From: Mariniphaga sp.
GTDB taxonomy: Bacteria > Bacteroidota > Bacteroidia > Bacteroidales > Prolixibacteraceae
Direction of reading: 5' to 3'
DNA: 64,000 bases
Assembly: GCA_024636975.1 (NCBI GenBank)
Contig: JAGXGA010000041.1
Location: forward strand, 1-64,000
Part shown: piece by piece, positions 17,816 to 27,146 of the stretch
Position numbering within the stretch: the stretch's first letter is position 1
Layout: every line of letters begins with the position of its first letter
Notes under the pieces: model-generated
Told to the model about the DNA's origin: nothing
What the model saw: only the letters and a program-made list of their open reading frames with translations
Databases searched by the model: none
Translations under genes and position numbers: made by a program

Positions 17816-20800
17816 TTAAAGTCCTGAATTCTTTTTAATGTCATTATATTGTTTGAGTTTGCGATCGAAAAGTTCGATAGCCAATGAGGGCTCCCAGCTT
17901 AGAAGTTTATCAATGGCTTTATCGAATTTATCGATGTCAATAGCTTGATAAGCCGGAGCCGGGGAGTTATTGACAATCGTTGTCTGTGTTTGAACGGGAT
18001 ACTTCCCGTTGGCAAACTGGGGAATCCGACCGTCACGCACGGCATAAATGGCGTCGAGTATCTGGGGAAAATTAACCTGAAGTTTGCGGGTGGTTAAACC
18101 GTCGATTACCATTTCCGGCTGACCCGGCACCTCATTGAAAATTCCGATGTGAGGCTGACTGCCGTACATTCCGGTAGCAGGTCGGCCTGCCCATTTTGCA
18201 TTGTAACGGTTCCCGCTCTGGCCTGTAACATCGTATTTACCCGAAGCGAATTCCGGAACAAGCGAGTTAAACAGGAAAGTAGCAGCCCCTCCGGCTGCGG
18301 CTGCAGCAGCAATATTCAGAGGAAATGGAACGTTCTTCAAAGCCTTAAGCGCAGCGGTGGCTATAAATTCAGCGAGGTAAGCCTTAAGCTCCTTTCGAAT
18401 GGAGTTAAGGATAGCGGAGGTAGCTTCTTCCACAGTCTTTGCATTTTCAACAGCGGCAGCGCCAGCCTCTACAGCGTAGTCAATTTGCATTTTCTGCGCT
18501 TTCCTGCGTGCATCCGCTTTTTTCAATTCAGCCTCGATGGTGGCATCGGTTTCCTTGTCGAGTTGCTTCTTGTAATTTTCAACGTGTTTCTCCATTTCCC
18601 CGTCGATATCTTCAAAAAGCTTACGTTCGTTTTCGGCGAGTTTTTCGGTAAGTTCCGTTGAAAGTTCAAGCAGGCCATCAAGTTCTTTCTGCCATGCAAG
18701 TTTATGGTCCAGAATATTTCCGTCAATGTCAATGATATCTTTACCGTGATTAATATAAAGCTGGCGCATGGCCACAAGGTGAGCCAGTTCCAGTTCATAC
18801 ATTTCGCGGTTAAAACCTTCCTGCGTCAGTTTCTTTTCCAAAAGCTGCTGTTTAAGCAGGTTCTGTTCCTTGCTGAAAGCAGATTCAAGCCCTTTTCTTA
18901 AAGTATCAAAATCCACAGGTACGTTCGCACCAGAACCAAGTTCTTTACGTTTTCTGGCTATATCTTCAAGTTCCGTATTAATCAGTGCAAGGTTTTGGGT
19001 GAATTCCTGAATTCTGGCAGTTTCCATTTCAAACTGCAGGCTTCCGGGGTCCAGGGTTTCGAGGTTTCGTTTCATGTTAATGATTTCCTCCTCGAAAAAG
19101 AGTTTAAAATTTTCAAGTTCTCCCAGGCGCAGGGTTTTAAGTGATTCCTCAAATTTGCCTACAACATCAGCATACTGATTAAAGGATTTAACAACACGTG
19201 TAGACCCGTCGGCCATTGTGATAACCTTGTCAGTGTAGAGGTTCATGTCTTTAAGAAATTGCTCGTATTGTTTTCTTCCCTGCAAATCTGCTCCGGCCTG
19301 CATAGCTTCGTTCAGTTTCTGTTGACCTTTGGCAGCATCTTTAGCTTTTTTGAAAAAACTGTAAAGGGCAACCCCGGCAGTGGAAAGTAGTGTAACGACC
19401 AGACCGATTGGGTTTGCAGCCAATGCGGCAGAGAATGCACGAAATTGGATAGCAGCCAGTTTTAGATTACCTCTTAACAGAGCTACAGCGGTATTAAAAA
19501 GTGAAATGGCTGCAAACTGTGTGTGAAAAGTAAGAGCCTGCAGTTTTTGAGTAACAATAGAAGCAAGGGTGGCAGCATTGTGACGGGATTGCCACATAAC
19601 AGCAAGTTTGGTGGCGATGGTGTAAGCTGTAATAGCTGTAACCAGTGTTACGATGGTGGTACCGTGTTTAAACAGGAATTCAGTAAGGGTGCCCATAGTT
19701 TTAAGCAACAGGCTGCCTTTTTTGATAACCTTTGCATATGCCGGGGAAAGGCGTTGACCCAGTTCACGCTGTACCTGGGCAAATTTTTCTTTAGCTTTTT
19801 CAAGTCCGGCCTGAACGGAGGTATTTTTAATATTGAATTCATTAGTAAGGCTGGTTCCGTCGGAGAAAGCTTTATTACTTAATTCCTGTTGTTGGCGCAG
19901 CATTTCAGTATTATTTGCCATAGCACCAAATACGGCGGTCATGCGCTGACCCTCTATACCGAGGTCACCAAGCGAAGCGATAAGCTGTTCGAATCCACCC
20001 TGATTATTATTTAATCCTTCAAAAACAAGAAGCATAGCTTCATTTGCATCTGTTCTCAGGAGTTGGGAGAATTCATTTAGTTCCATCCCTGCAATTGCTG
20101 CGAATTCTTTTGTTTTTTTGGTCATGGTGGTCATCAGTTTACTATAGGCAGTAGATGACATTTCAGCGCCCTGTCCAAGGGCGTCCAGTGTAGCGGCCAG
20201 ACCAAGAATATTCTGAACAGAAACACCAGCCTGCGGGGCAATACCGGCTGTACGTCGTGCGAAGGTGACCAGATAACCTTCGTTGGCAGTTGTAGCCATC
20301 CCCAGTTCATTGATTGCAGAACCAACTTTCAGAAGTGCCTGTTCCTGTCCGTATAATGTTTTGAGGTCAAAAATATCGGTAAGTTTTCCCAGTGCCTGTA
20401 TTGAACCTTCGGCACCTCCCAGGTCCTCTCCAAGTGCAACGGCAATCTGGTCGGAAGCACGAACGAAACCGATAATTTCTTCCATGTCTGTAATACCCAG
20501 CTTACCTCCGATTCTTGCAATGCCCATGCGCTCGACCATACTAGTGCGGGTGTCTATCTTTTCGAGTTCGTCGTTAAGTTCCTTTACCTGGTCTTTGGTA
20601 AGCCCGGTAGTCTTCATAACGTCGGCCATCTTATCATCAAACTGGGCGTAAGCGTCAACGGCGGATTTGATGGTAAGAGCGGCAGCAGCAAACGAAGCGA
20701 GAGCGGCTGTTACAATTCCAAAGTATTTATTGAACCCGTCAACAGCATTCTGAAGGCTGAACCAGCTTCTGCGTGTTTGATTCAGGTCGGCATTATGTTG

Positions 20801-20983
20801 ACGGATGACTCCACGGAGGGAACGGATTTTGGCAGCATGAGCATTGTATTCACGACTTCCGATGGTCATGCGGGCTTGCTCGTTTGTAAGCCTGCTCATT
20901 TCCCTTCGGATGGACTTTATGTCGTTTTTAACCTCTTTGCCGTTAATGTACAGATTTATGCGCCGGTTGTACGTAGATGCCAT
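17816..20983 (-). CDS. phage tail tape measure protein
   Basis: 1055 aa. The N-terminal coiled coil (KNDIKSIRREMSRLTNEQ) precedes a TP901-type tape-measure core (KTTGLTKDQVKELNDELEKI; GLAATLDALGQGAEMSSTAYSKLMTTM). Hydrophobic stretches lie at 440-460 and 515-545, with long Glu/Lys helices at 700-850. It sets tail length and enters the host envelope on infection. The gene start is separated from the preceding phage genes (27146 and beyond) by the restriction cargo at 21255-26438, with a structured repeat at 21062-21137 just upstream. Confidence 0.88.
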   Translation of the reverse strand: MASTYNRRINLYINGKEVKNDIKSIRREMSRLTNEQARMTIGSREYNAHAAKIRSLRGVIRQHNADLNQTRRSWFSLQNAVDGFNKYFGIVTAALASFAAAALTIKSAVDAYAQFDDKMADVMKTTGLTKDQVKELNDELEKIDTRTSMVERMGIARIGGKLGITDMEEIIGFVRASDQIAVALGEDLGGAEGSIQALGKLTDIFDLKTLYGQEQALLKVGSAINELGMATTANEGYLVTFARRTAGIAPQAGVSVQNILGLAATLDALGQGAEMSSTAYSKLMTTMTKKTKEFAAIAGMELNEFSQLLRTDANEAMLLVFEGLNNNQGGFEQLIASLGDLGIEGQRMTAVFGAMANNTEMLRQQQELSNKAFSDGTSLTNEFNIKNTSVQAGLEKAKEKFAQVQRELGQRLSPAYAKVIKKGSLLLKTMGTLTEFLFKHGTTIVTLVTAITAYTIATKLAVMWQSRHNAATLASIVTQKLQALTFHTQFAAISLFNTAVALLRGNLKLAAIQFRAFSAALAANPIGLVVTLLSTAGVALYSFFKKAKDAAKGQQKLNEAMQAGADLQGRKQYEQFLKDMNLYTDKVITMADGSTRVVKSFNQYADVVGKFEESLKTLRLGELENFKLFFEEEIINMKRNLETLDPGSLQFEMETARIQEFTQNLALINTELEDIARKRKELGSGANVPVDFDTLRKGLESAFSKEQNLLKQQLLEKKLTQEGFNREMYELELAHLVAMRQLYINHGKDIIDIDGNILDHKLAWQKELDGLLELSTELTEKLAENERKLFEDIDGEMEKHVENYKKQLDKETDATIEAELKKADARRKAQKMQIDYAVEAGAAAVENAKTVEEATSAILNSIRKELKAYLAEFIATAALKALKNVPFPLNIAAAAAAGGAATFLFNSLVPEFASGKYDVTGQSGNRYNAKWAGRPATGMYGSQPHIGIFNEVPGQPEMVIDGLTTRKLQVNFPQILDAIYAVRDGRIPQFANGKYPVQTQTTIVNNSPAPAYQAIDIDKFDKAIDKLLSWEPSLAIELFDRKLKQYNDIKKNSGL

Positions 20984-21061
20984 AAACTTAATTTTCCACT
21001 GAAAATAAGCCGGCAGAAAAGGCTATGAAAGGACAGCAGAAAAGCGGAAAATCTGTATTTA

Positions 21062-21137
21062 CGTCAGCGATAGAAGCCGCATCCTTTATGAAGCCGTAAA
21101 GCGGAATAAAAGATACATCGAATATTCCGCCCGGACG
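21062..21137 (+). repeat. structured dispersed repeat, copy 1 (left edge of restriction cargo)
   Basis: 76 bp. The ends CGTC and GACG pair, and inside are the shared blocks GATAGAAG, CATCCTTTATGAAGCC and AATAAAAGATAC; CTTTAT pairs with ATAAAAG. Copies occur at 26611, 47751, 62144 and 63463. The sequence resembles the Flavo-1 RNA type of structured element found 3' of genes in Bacteroidota. It lies between the end of McrC and the tape-measure start. Confidence 0.75.
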
Positions 21138-21254
21138 CAAAAAAACTATCTCAACTCAAAGTAACGTTCAGTTTATGATTTCGTAAGGAATTGCGTGCTT
21201 CAAACCTATCAAGTTACCACCAAAAATTAAAACAGCCTGATACTTTATATAATG

Positions 21255-22565
21255 TTATTGATTAAGTATCGTATCAATAACTATACATTCACTACTTAAC
21301 CAAGAACTGATAGTATCTATCAATGCTTTCTGCCCATCAGGCATTGACAGACTCATCAAATTAATTGGTAGGGCTGTTAACTCAATATCTTTTCCGCCTA
21401 AAGCAGAAGGGATAGACCAAACTGTATGCACTCGATTGTTTGATGAAGGGTAAGTCAGCGAAACCTTTTGACAGCCAAGAATATGGCCTGCGGTGAATAC
21501 TTGATATGTATCTGATGCTTTTGGGCGTGATCCCAGGCGCTTATATTTAGCATCAGCCACTGCGATAGGGTTGCCAGTTGCATTACGAAATACTACATCT
21601 GGAGTTGTTTTTAGGTTGCTACCTTCTCCTCTTAGTATCTGCCCAAACTTCACTTCATTCTTAGTGGCCTTTATTCCCCGCTGATTCGCTGCTCGTTGAC
21701 ATAGCCAGAAGATGTAGTTTTCATATATGGTATCTGAATTCCATAAGAAACCTGAAAGAGCTTGCTCACCACTAGCATGGTTTACTCCCGCTCCTTCCAG
21801 CAGTAATAACCCAACCAATCTTGCAGCTTCAAGCCCTTGGTGCTGGGGACTAAGTTGAGTTCTTCGTGCTTCTATAAGATGAGGCGGTCGCCTGCCTACA
21901 TGAGTAAGGTTTGCTACAATCTCTCGCAATGCCCTAGATCGACTTGGCAAACTTACTGTTGCTGAAAGACAATTAGCTGACCAACGAAGTAATCTTGTTA
22001 AACTTGTATCATCTGTAAGGTAGTCAGCAATGTATGGCACAACCCAAGGGCGTGGTACCCACTCATTGATACGAGATATATCGAATGCACCCCTCAGTGT
22101 ATTACCTTTGTTATGCTCAGTTAAATAACTGCGAGGTAGACCACGTGCTGCACCTTGGGAATACGATGCTAAGAACATTTCTGCAAGGAGGTCAGGGAGG
22201 GCTAAAGCTGTACCATGGTGAGCTGATGTTAAACTGTCATCAATATGTCCACCTTCAACCACCATAAGTATTCGCCAAAGTACGCTTTGCCAATTACCTT
22301 CGCTAGCATCTAAAAACTTTGGAGCTATCTCAAAATCGGTATTTCCAACTCGCACAACACCAGTTATAGATTCTGCTCGCAATTTAATTTGTCCACTCCC
22401 GATGTTTTCTACCTTAAAAGGTTCAACAGAAAGGCCTAGAATCTTTCTCCAGCGATTACTTGCTTCGATTAGAGTACGTATATTTATATCCTCAGCTCGA
22501 AGAATAACAGGTTCTCCAAACTCTTGGAGTCGAATACGCTTGAGTGTCATGAACGAATCAGCCAT
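21255..22565 (-). CDS. mcrC: McrC-family restriction nuclease subunit
   Basis: 436 aa. The C-terminal PD-(D/E)xK site is visible as TTPDVVFRNA...VADAKYK (residues 310-335), and the N-terminal half (LRAEDINIRTLIEASN) matches the McrC beta-domain that docks onto the McrB ring. McrC supplies the cleavage activity of the GTP-driven McrBC complex. Start at 22565 overlaps the McrB gene by 19 bp. It ends the cargo operon. Partners upstream are an McrB-type motor and two methyltransferases, so the complex may be part of a restriction-modification system of LlaI/LlaJI kind and not a pure modification-dependent one. Confidence 0.88.
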   Translation of the reverse strand: MADSFMTLKRIRLQEFGEPVILRAEDINIRTLIEASNRWRKILGLSVEPFKVENIGSGQIKLRAESITGVVRVGNTDFEIAPKFLDASEGNWQSVLWRILMVVEGGHIDDSLTSAHHGTALALPDLLAEMFLASYSQGAARGLPRSYLTEHNKGNTLRGAFDISRINEWVPRPWVVPYIADYLTDDTSLTRLLRWSANCLSATVSLPSRSRALREIVANLTHVGRRPPHLIEARRTQLSPQHQGLEAARLVGLLLLEGAGVNHASGEQALSGFLWNSDTIYENYIFWLCQRAANQRGIKATKNEVKFGQILRGEGSNLKTTPDVVFRNATGNPIAVADAKYKRLGSRPKASDTYQVFTAGHILGCQKVSLTYPSSNNRVHTVWSIPSALGGKDIELTALPINLMSLSMPDGQKALIDTISSWLSSECIVIDTILNQ

Positions 22566-23704
22566 CTAAATGACCTCTTTATTTCCTCAGTGTTAAGTTC
22601 ACTAAGGCGAACTGGAGTGAGTGTTCTAGCTGGTATGCTGCTATTTAGTGCAGTACGAAGTGTCCATGCATAACTACCAGTTAATGGAGGATTATCAACA
22701 CGAAGTAACTCAATTAATTGTTCTGGTCTACCTGAATATCTATCCTCTAATTGAGGGTAAATAACTTCATCCCATGCCTTTGCTAAGTCCTGCCATATAT
22801 CGTTTTCAGATGTTTGACTAGTTGCCAACTGAGTAAGTAGGCCATGACCAAGCTCAAATTCAGGGCCAAGATCAGCAGCAATGGCTATATTCAAATGGTC
22901 AAGAAGCAGGTATGCAGTTTCAAAAGGGTTTAAGTCTTCCCAGTTATCATCATCAGGTATAGGTATTGAACTCTCCTTTAATCCCCATTGGTCTGCCAGA
23001 ACAGATAGATTAGGTCGCATTTCAATTCGATCGAACCGACGGGCAAGAGCACTGTCAATTGGTACAGCTGCTCGGTCGACACTATTCATTGTTGCGACAA
23101 TATAAATATGCTTGGGAAATTTAAATCCACTAGGGATCTGAACTTCCTGACCTTCGACTCGGTAAATTGTTTCACTTTGACCACCTATGTATTTGACCTG
23201 CCTAAGGGGTAGTGGAAGGGAAACACGACCATCTTCACGGTAGTCGAAATCGAGAAATGTCATAAACTCCCCAAATATCCGAGCCGCATTTCCTCGGTTA
23301 ATTTCATCAATGAAGATTACAACTGAATTATATTCTGATGTAGGGTCGGACAATTCTAATGCAGCATCAAGGAAAACTCCAGCTAATGGTTTAAGCTTCG
23401 TACCAGATTCTGTCATTTCAGGTATTAAACCTAGTACAAAATCTTCATAACCATAGGATTGATGAAATGTAGTCCATACAACTTTCACGGGCTGAGGAAT
23501 AGGGAGATCTTGCTGTGGCCTGCTAAACGGAGTGACTGCATCATCAGGATCAAGAATAATACCTTTCGTACTCTCGGGCGGTGTTCCCAAAACTTGAAAT
23601 AGCTCGCTAATAAGCCTTGTTTTGCCTGTTGCTGGGGGGCCGTACAAAAGTACGTTCCGCCCTTTTTCCCATGAGCTGAGAATATTGCTAAGTTTATCTG
23701 TCAT
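22547..23704 (-). CDS. mcrB: McrB-family AAA+ GTPase motor
   Basis: 385 aa. Walker A is LLYGPPATGKTRL at about 20-31, Walker B is VVIFIDEINRGNAARI (about 150), and the McrB signature MNSVDRAAVPID, with sensor residues ALARRFDR, follows. E. coli McrB carries an N-terminal DNA-recognition domain, which is missing here: the AAA+ domain starts almost at residue 1. A separate 185-aa gene 2 bp upstream may replace it. The product should form a hexameric translocase with McrC. Confidence 0.88.
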   Translation of the reverse strand: MTDKLSNILSSWEKGRNVLLYGPPATGKTRLISELFQVLGTPPESTKGIILDPDDAVTPFSRPQQDLPIPQPVKVVWTTFHQSYGYEDFVLGLIPEMTESGTKLKPLAGVFLDAALELSDPTSEYNSVVIFIDEINRGNAARIFGEFMTFLDFDYREDGRVSLPLPLRQVKYIGGQSETIYRVEGQEVQIPSGFKFPKHIYIVATMNSVDRAAVPIDSALARRFDRIEMRPNLSVLADQWGLKESSIPIPDDDNWEDLNPFETAYLLLDHLNIAIAADLGPEFELGHGLLTQLATSQTSENDIWQDLAKAWDEVIYPQLEDRYSGRPEQLIELLRVDNPPLTGSYAWTLRTALNSSIPARTLTPVRLSELNTEEIKRSFRWLIRS

Positions 23705-23706
23705 AT

Positions 23707-24264
23707 TCAGTCATTTTGTGCATTGATTACCCCTCCAACTTTATTGCTATACATTTCAAACATTGGATCATTAACACTCATGTTCGAAGGGCGATGCCCT
23801 TTTGTAAAACCTGCATAGTATTTTTCATCAAACGTCTCTGCGATGTATATACGTAACCCACCCTCAGGAAAATATAAGAGAGCTTCTTCTTTATTAGCCA
23901 CATCATCAGGAGCCTTAGGGAAATTACGCTCAGCTCTCCATGCTGGATGACGTTGTGAGCTAGGCTGTTGCCTATTCTGATTTGCTATACGCATACGGCC
24001 ACCTGCTTTACTTCGAAACATAATTGGCCCAATTTTTTGGGGTTCTCCAATTACGAAAGCTTGTATCTCAAAAGAGGTCCCAGAATCAAATTCTGCTTTC
24101 GTAATATTCAGAAATTTAAGAGTTTCAGAAACCATAGAATTAGGAATTTCGATATATAAGGATCCACCACCACCCTCTATTCTATGGTGACGTTCTATGT
24201 TATAAAACTCTCCTGGCTGAACATTGCGCCACCATATACGTTTGATTTTTAGTTTTTTCGCCAT
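23707..24264 (-). CDS. uncharacterised protein of the McrBC-type operon, candidate DNA-recognition subunit
   Basis: 185 aa from MAKKLKIKRIWW; an alternative start at 24276 overlaps the methylase end. No family recognised. It has a Gly-rich loop (HRIEGGGGSLYIEIPN), a basic middle (RSKAGGRMRIANQNRQQ) and a well-ordered C-terminal part (LRIYIAETFDEKYYAGF). It lies between the methyltransferase and the McrB motor, which lacks its own DNA-binding domain, so it may read the target site. That role is an inference from the operon only. Confidence 0.5.
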   Translation of the reverse strand: MAKKLKIKRIWWRNVQPGEFYNIERHHRIEGGGGSLYIEIPNSMVSETLKFLNITKAEFDSGTSFEIQAFVIGEPQKIGPIMFRSKAGGRMRIANQNRQQPSSQRHPAWRAERNFPKAPDDVANKEEALLYFPEGGLRIYIAETFDEKYYAGFTKGHRPSNMSVNDPMFEMYSNKVGGVINAQND

Positions 24265-24266
24265 GG

Positions 24267-25289
24267 TTAATAACATTTAATATGATAGAGGCGTTCCAAT
24301 AAAGTGCCTTCTTTAACTTTGTTATTACTACGGTATCGATTGTATGATTGCTCATGAAGTGTAACTTTTCCAAAATCATTTAAAATATCAAGAAGTTCAT
24401 CTTCATGAATTTGACCATCTTGACTGTAAGATATAAATACATGAGGAACACTGAGTTGTTCCAGAGTTTTACGAAAAGCCTTACCAGCAAAGCGACGATA
24501 ACAAAAGTCTGATGCTTGCTCTTTCCATGGGCGGAGACCACCATCGCCTACAGCAACTGGTTCATCCTCTTGAGCTATAGTTTCAAGTATGTGGTAATTT
24601 CCAGCATATTGTCGTTTCGTATAAGGAGGATCGAGGTATACAGCATCGACACATAGGCTTGAAGCATGTTTTTCAATAGGACCCTGTAATACAGAATGGC
24701 TGCCAGGGGTTTGCTCAAACTGGAGTGATTCGAAAGTTATTGGATGTTGAGCATTTTTTGAGAGTTCTTTTAAAAAGTAGCCATAAGTACCACTTATGTT
24801 TGCAACTTTGTTGGTTGCTAAAATTAGATTGTGTAACAAAATGCTGTGTTCAAGGCCACTAATAGTACCAGAACTTGCAAGATCCCGTATACTTACTCTA
24901 ATACCATCAATACGTGCTGCATTAGAAGCGGAGAAATATAATCGAGGTTGACGGCCATTAGCAGGGGTGCCAGCATCACCAAATTCTCTAAAGAAGTATC
25001 CTTCTGTAGGTGGGATTGACCGCAGCCAATCCAGTGCTTTATCATATCCGCCAAAAGCTTTGAAAGGTGGAGCCTGCTTAGCTAATAAGCGAGAGCGAGC
25101 ATGGACAACTGGAAAAGCGAGAGCATCAGCAGCTGTAACCGAGTAACCAGCTTGCGCCAAGGCTAATGAGATAGAAGCAGTACCACACATTGGATCCGCA
25201 ATTGATGAGCCAATAGGAATAATCCTTCTTATCTCTCCAATGATCCATTCTGAAAGCTTTGTCTTATTACCAAGATAGCGGAATGACAT
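24267..25289 (-). CDS. D12-class DNA adenine N6-methyltransferase
   Basis: 340 aa. Motif order is that of Dam/FokI-type (D12, alpha class) enzymes: the N-terminal RYLGNKTKLSEWI, the AdoMet-binding SIADPMCGTASISL (DPxCG in place of the usual FxGxG), and the catalytic motif LDPPYTKRQY (DPPY) at about 215-224. It methylates adenine in a short site, presumably protecting self DNA from the McrBC-type nuclease encoded by the next genes. Second gene of the cargo operon, 27 bp after the EcoRI-type methylase. Confidence 0.88.
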   Translation of the reverse strand: MSFRYLGNKTKLSEWIIGEIRRIIPIGSSIADPMCGTASISLALAQAGYSVTAADALAFPVVHARSRLLAKQAPPFKAFGGYDKALDWLRSIPPTEGYFFREFGDAGTPANGRQPRLYFSASNAARIDGIRVSIRDLASSGTISGLEHSILLHNLILATNKVANISGTYGYFLKELSKNAQHPITFESLQFEQTPGSHSVLQGPIEKHASSLCVDAVYLDPPYTKRQYAGNYHILETIAQEDEPVAVGDGGLRPWKEQASDFCYRRFAGKAFRKTLEQLSVPHVFISYSQDGQIHEDELLDILNDFGKVTLHEQSYNRYRSNNKVKEGTLLERLYHIKCY

Positions 25290-25316
25290 TAAACCTAATT
25301 GTTTTTAGTTTTTTAA

Positions 25317-26360
25317 TCATTGTTTCTTTTTAATAACTATACGCTCATACATCCGCCGATAAGTACCATCATTTTTGGACAAATAAAAGCGTGGACCTCC
25401 TTGTGAGTAGGTACTTTTATTAGCTATTTCAGACATTGGCCGGCTTAAAGTTCTACTAGAGCCAAGAATCTCAAATTGATCAGGGTTGTATTTGTCTAAG
25501 AACGTAATAGGTACTCCCATTGGGTCGTCATAATCATACGGTATATCTTTAGTTCTACTAACTTCTATTGCATCACAGTTTGCATATTTTGGGTTAGAAC
25601 TAGGAGAATAGCTTTTTTCAAGAGGAAGGTCTATGTGTCTGCTCGGAAAATCGAGGTTAGTAAACCAACGCACTCCTTTAACTCGAACATATTTATTACC
25701 ATACTCATCTTTTCTCGTTCCAGATGCTGTAAGCGGGTAGTTTGATGGTACACGAAACTCTCTGTCTCCACTTCTGATACTCGGCCCATACCACATCTCG
25801 TTATTTTGGATTAGCGGAAAAATACTTTTGTAGGTGACAGCATTCATATTTCCTATTATTATAAACTTCTTTTCGTACTCCATTAATTGAGCACAATACT
25901 CCTTAAAAAGAGAGAATGGTGGATTTGTCACCACAACATCTGCTTGTTTTAGTAATTCGATACTTTCAGCGCTACGGAAGTCACCGTCACCTTTAAATTG
26001 CCTGATATGTAACTGTTCATCTTTTGAACTTTCACTACCATTTTGCTTACCACTATACTCCAGGTATACTGCTTGCTCAGATATATTGCTTTCAAACGCA
26101 TCTGCGCTTAGGCTTCGATAGCATGCTGTTATTAACTTCTTTAAACCAAGCTTCTCAAAGTTGTTGTAGAAATATCGAAAGAAATTACTCTCCCGTGGAT
26201 CATCACAGTTGCAATAAATAACCTTTCCCTTAAAATGATTCGTGTAATGAATCATCTCAAGTTCTATATCCTTAAGGGATGTATAGAACTCATCTTTCTT
26301 CCCTAGTTTAGCTTGTTGAAAATCCTGGTTTCGATTAGAGGTAATTCTATTTTTTTTCAT
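25317..26360 (-). CDS. EcoRI-family adenine methyltransferase
   Basis: 347 aa from MKKNRITSNRNQDFQQ; a longer reading to 26438 adds 26 residues with no family support. Near the start is AKLGKKDEFYTSLKDIELEM, the hallmark opening of the EcoRI methylase family, and the catalytic motif is VVTNPPFSLFKEYC (NPPF). The family methylates the second A of sites such as GAATTC, though many members stand alone. First gene of the cargo operon. Two adenine methylases beside one McrBC-type nuclease would suit an asymmetric recognition site methylated on each strand by a different enzyme. Confidence 0.82.
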   Translation of the reverse strand: MKKNRITSNRNQDFQQAKLGKKDEFYTSLKDIELEMIHYTNHFKGKVIYCNCDDPRESNFFRYFYNNFEKLGLKKLITACYRSLSADAFESNISEQAVYLEYSGKQNGSESSKDEQLHIRQFKGDGDFRSAESIELLKQADVVVTNPPFSLFKEYCAQLMEYEKKFIIIGNMNAVTYKSIFPLIQNNEMWYGPSIRSGDREFRVPSNYPLTASGTRKDEYGNKYVRVKGVRWFTNLDFPSRHIDLPLEKSYSPSSNPKYANCDAIEVSRTKDIPYDYDDPMGVPITFLDKYNPDQFEILGSSRTLSRPMSEIANKSTYSQGGPRFYLSKNDGTYRRMYERIVIKKKQ

Positions 26361-26466
26361 TTTCAACTTCTGAACTCGAGGGTTTCTAAGACTAGATTGA
26401 CTTGTAACAAACTTTTTCCCCAAATTTTTAACAATCACTGAACTTTTTAAATTAAAAATTTTGCAA

Positions 26467-26474
26467 CAAATATA
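26467..26474 (-). promoter_or_regulatory. candidate -7 box of the restriction cargo operon
   Basis: On the minus strand TATATTTG fits TAnnTTTG and lies 30-110 bp upstream of the two possible starts of the first gene. No good TTG is seen 19-24 bp further upstream, so confidence is low. Confidence 0.3.
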
Positions 26475-26502
26475 GGTTTATAATTAAAAATCAGGATTTT
26501 TT

Positions 26503-26520
26503 ATCCGTTTTAAACGTTTA
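26503..26520. repeat. cargo-edge palindromic motif, copy 1
   Basis: ATCCGTTTTAAACGTTTA, an exact 18-bp match to 62044-62061. Its core CGTTTTAAACG is near-palindromic, and CGTTTATAAACG at 47703-47714 is similar. In all three places it sits 36-90 bp to the left of a structured repeat and to the right of cargo genes. Confidence 0.6.
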
Positions 26521-26610
26521 AAAACATTTAAAAACAGAAAATTCTGAGGCTAAAATACAAAATCTTCCTTCTGATACTCATATTTTAAAACATGATTTAC
26601 ATAAAAAAAA

Positions 26611-26680
26611 GTGTCAGAGATAGAAGCGACATACATTTTTGAAAATAATAGAATAAAAAATACGGCTTACTGCCCGCACG
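26611..26680 (+). repeat. structured dispersed repeat, copy 2, degenerate (right edge of restriction cargo)
   Basis: Retains GATAGAAGCGACAT, AATAAAAAATAC and GCCCG. The outer stem is GTG/CAC where other copies have CGTC/GACG, i.e. the pairing is kept though the bases differ. It ends 8 bp before the stop of the next phage gene. Confidence 0.6.
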
Positions 26681-26687
26681 AATTCCT

Positions 26688-27146
26688 TTACCGAATTTTT
26701 ACACCTGCGGCATTTATTACAGCGTCTGCATTCACTTTTGCAATTTCATCTGCCAGCTCTGGAAGGTAGGCATCCAGAACGGGGTTGAACCATTCAACAG
26801 GCTTGCGGGATTTTATTTGCGGACCTTTGGCGGTACGAATAACTAAGCCTCCCTGGGCTTCATACCCTCGCCCTACCCCTTTATGAACGAAAACACCATG
26901 TCGTTCAAAAGAATAGGTGATGGTGTCAATTTCACCGTAATTCCGTTTGGTCTTTGAAGTGATGCTTTGAGCCAGTTTCTTTTCAGTACGGGTACCGCGA
27001 ATGACTTTGGGTACATTCTTACCGTCGCTAAGTTTACGCGCCTGGCTTGTAAGAATACGGCGCACCTTCGGAACCCATTTCAGAACGGCATAGTTCTGTT
27101 GCTGGACAGGCGTATATTGACCGGGATTGGAATTTATTGCAGCCAT
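26688..27146 (-). CDS. phage head-tail joining/morphogenesis protein (HK97 gp10-like)
   Basis: 152 aa, basic N-terminus, with a compact fold containing TITYSFERHGVFVHKGVGRGYE and a final helix NPVLDAYLPELADEIAKV. Pattern, size and place (last of the connector genes, just before where the tape measure would follow) match gp10/neck-type proteins. It overlaps its upstream neighbour by 13 bp. Confidence 0.55.
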   Translation of the reverse strand: MAAINSNPGQYTPVQQQNYAVLKWVPKVRRILTSQARKLSDGKNVPKVIRGTRTEKKLAQSITSKTKRNYGEIDTITYSFERHGVFVHKGVGRGYEAQGGLVIRTAKGPQIKSRKPVEWFNPVLDAYLPELADEIAKVNADAVINAAGVKIR

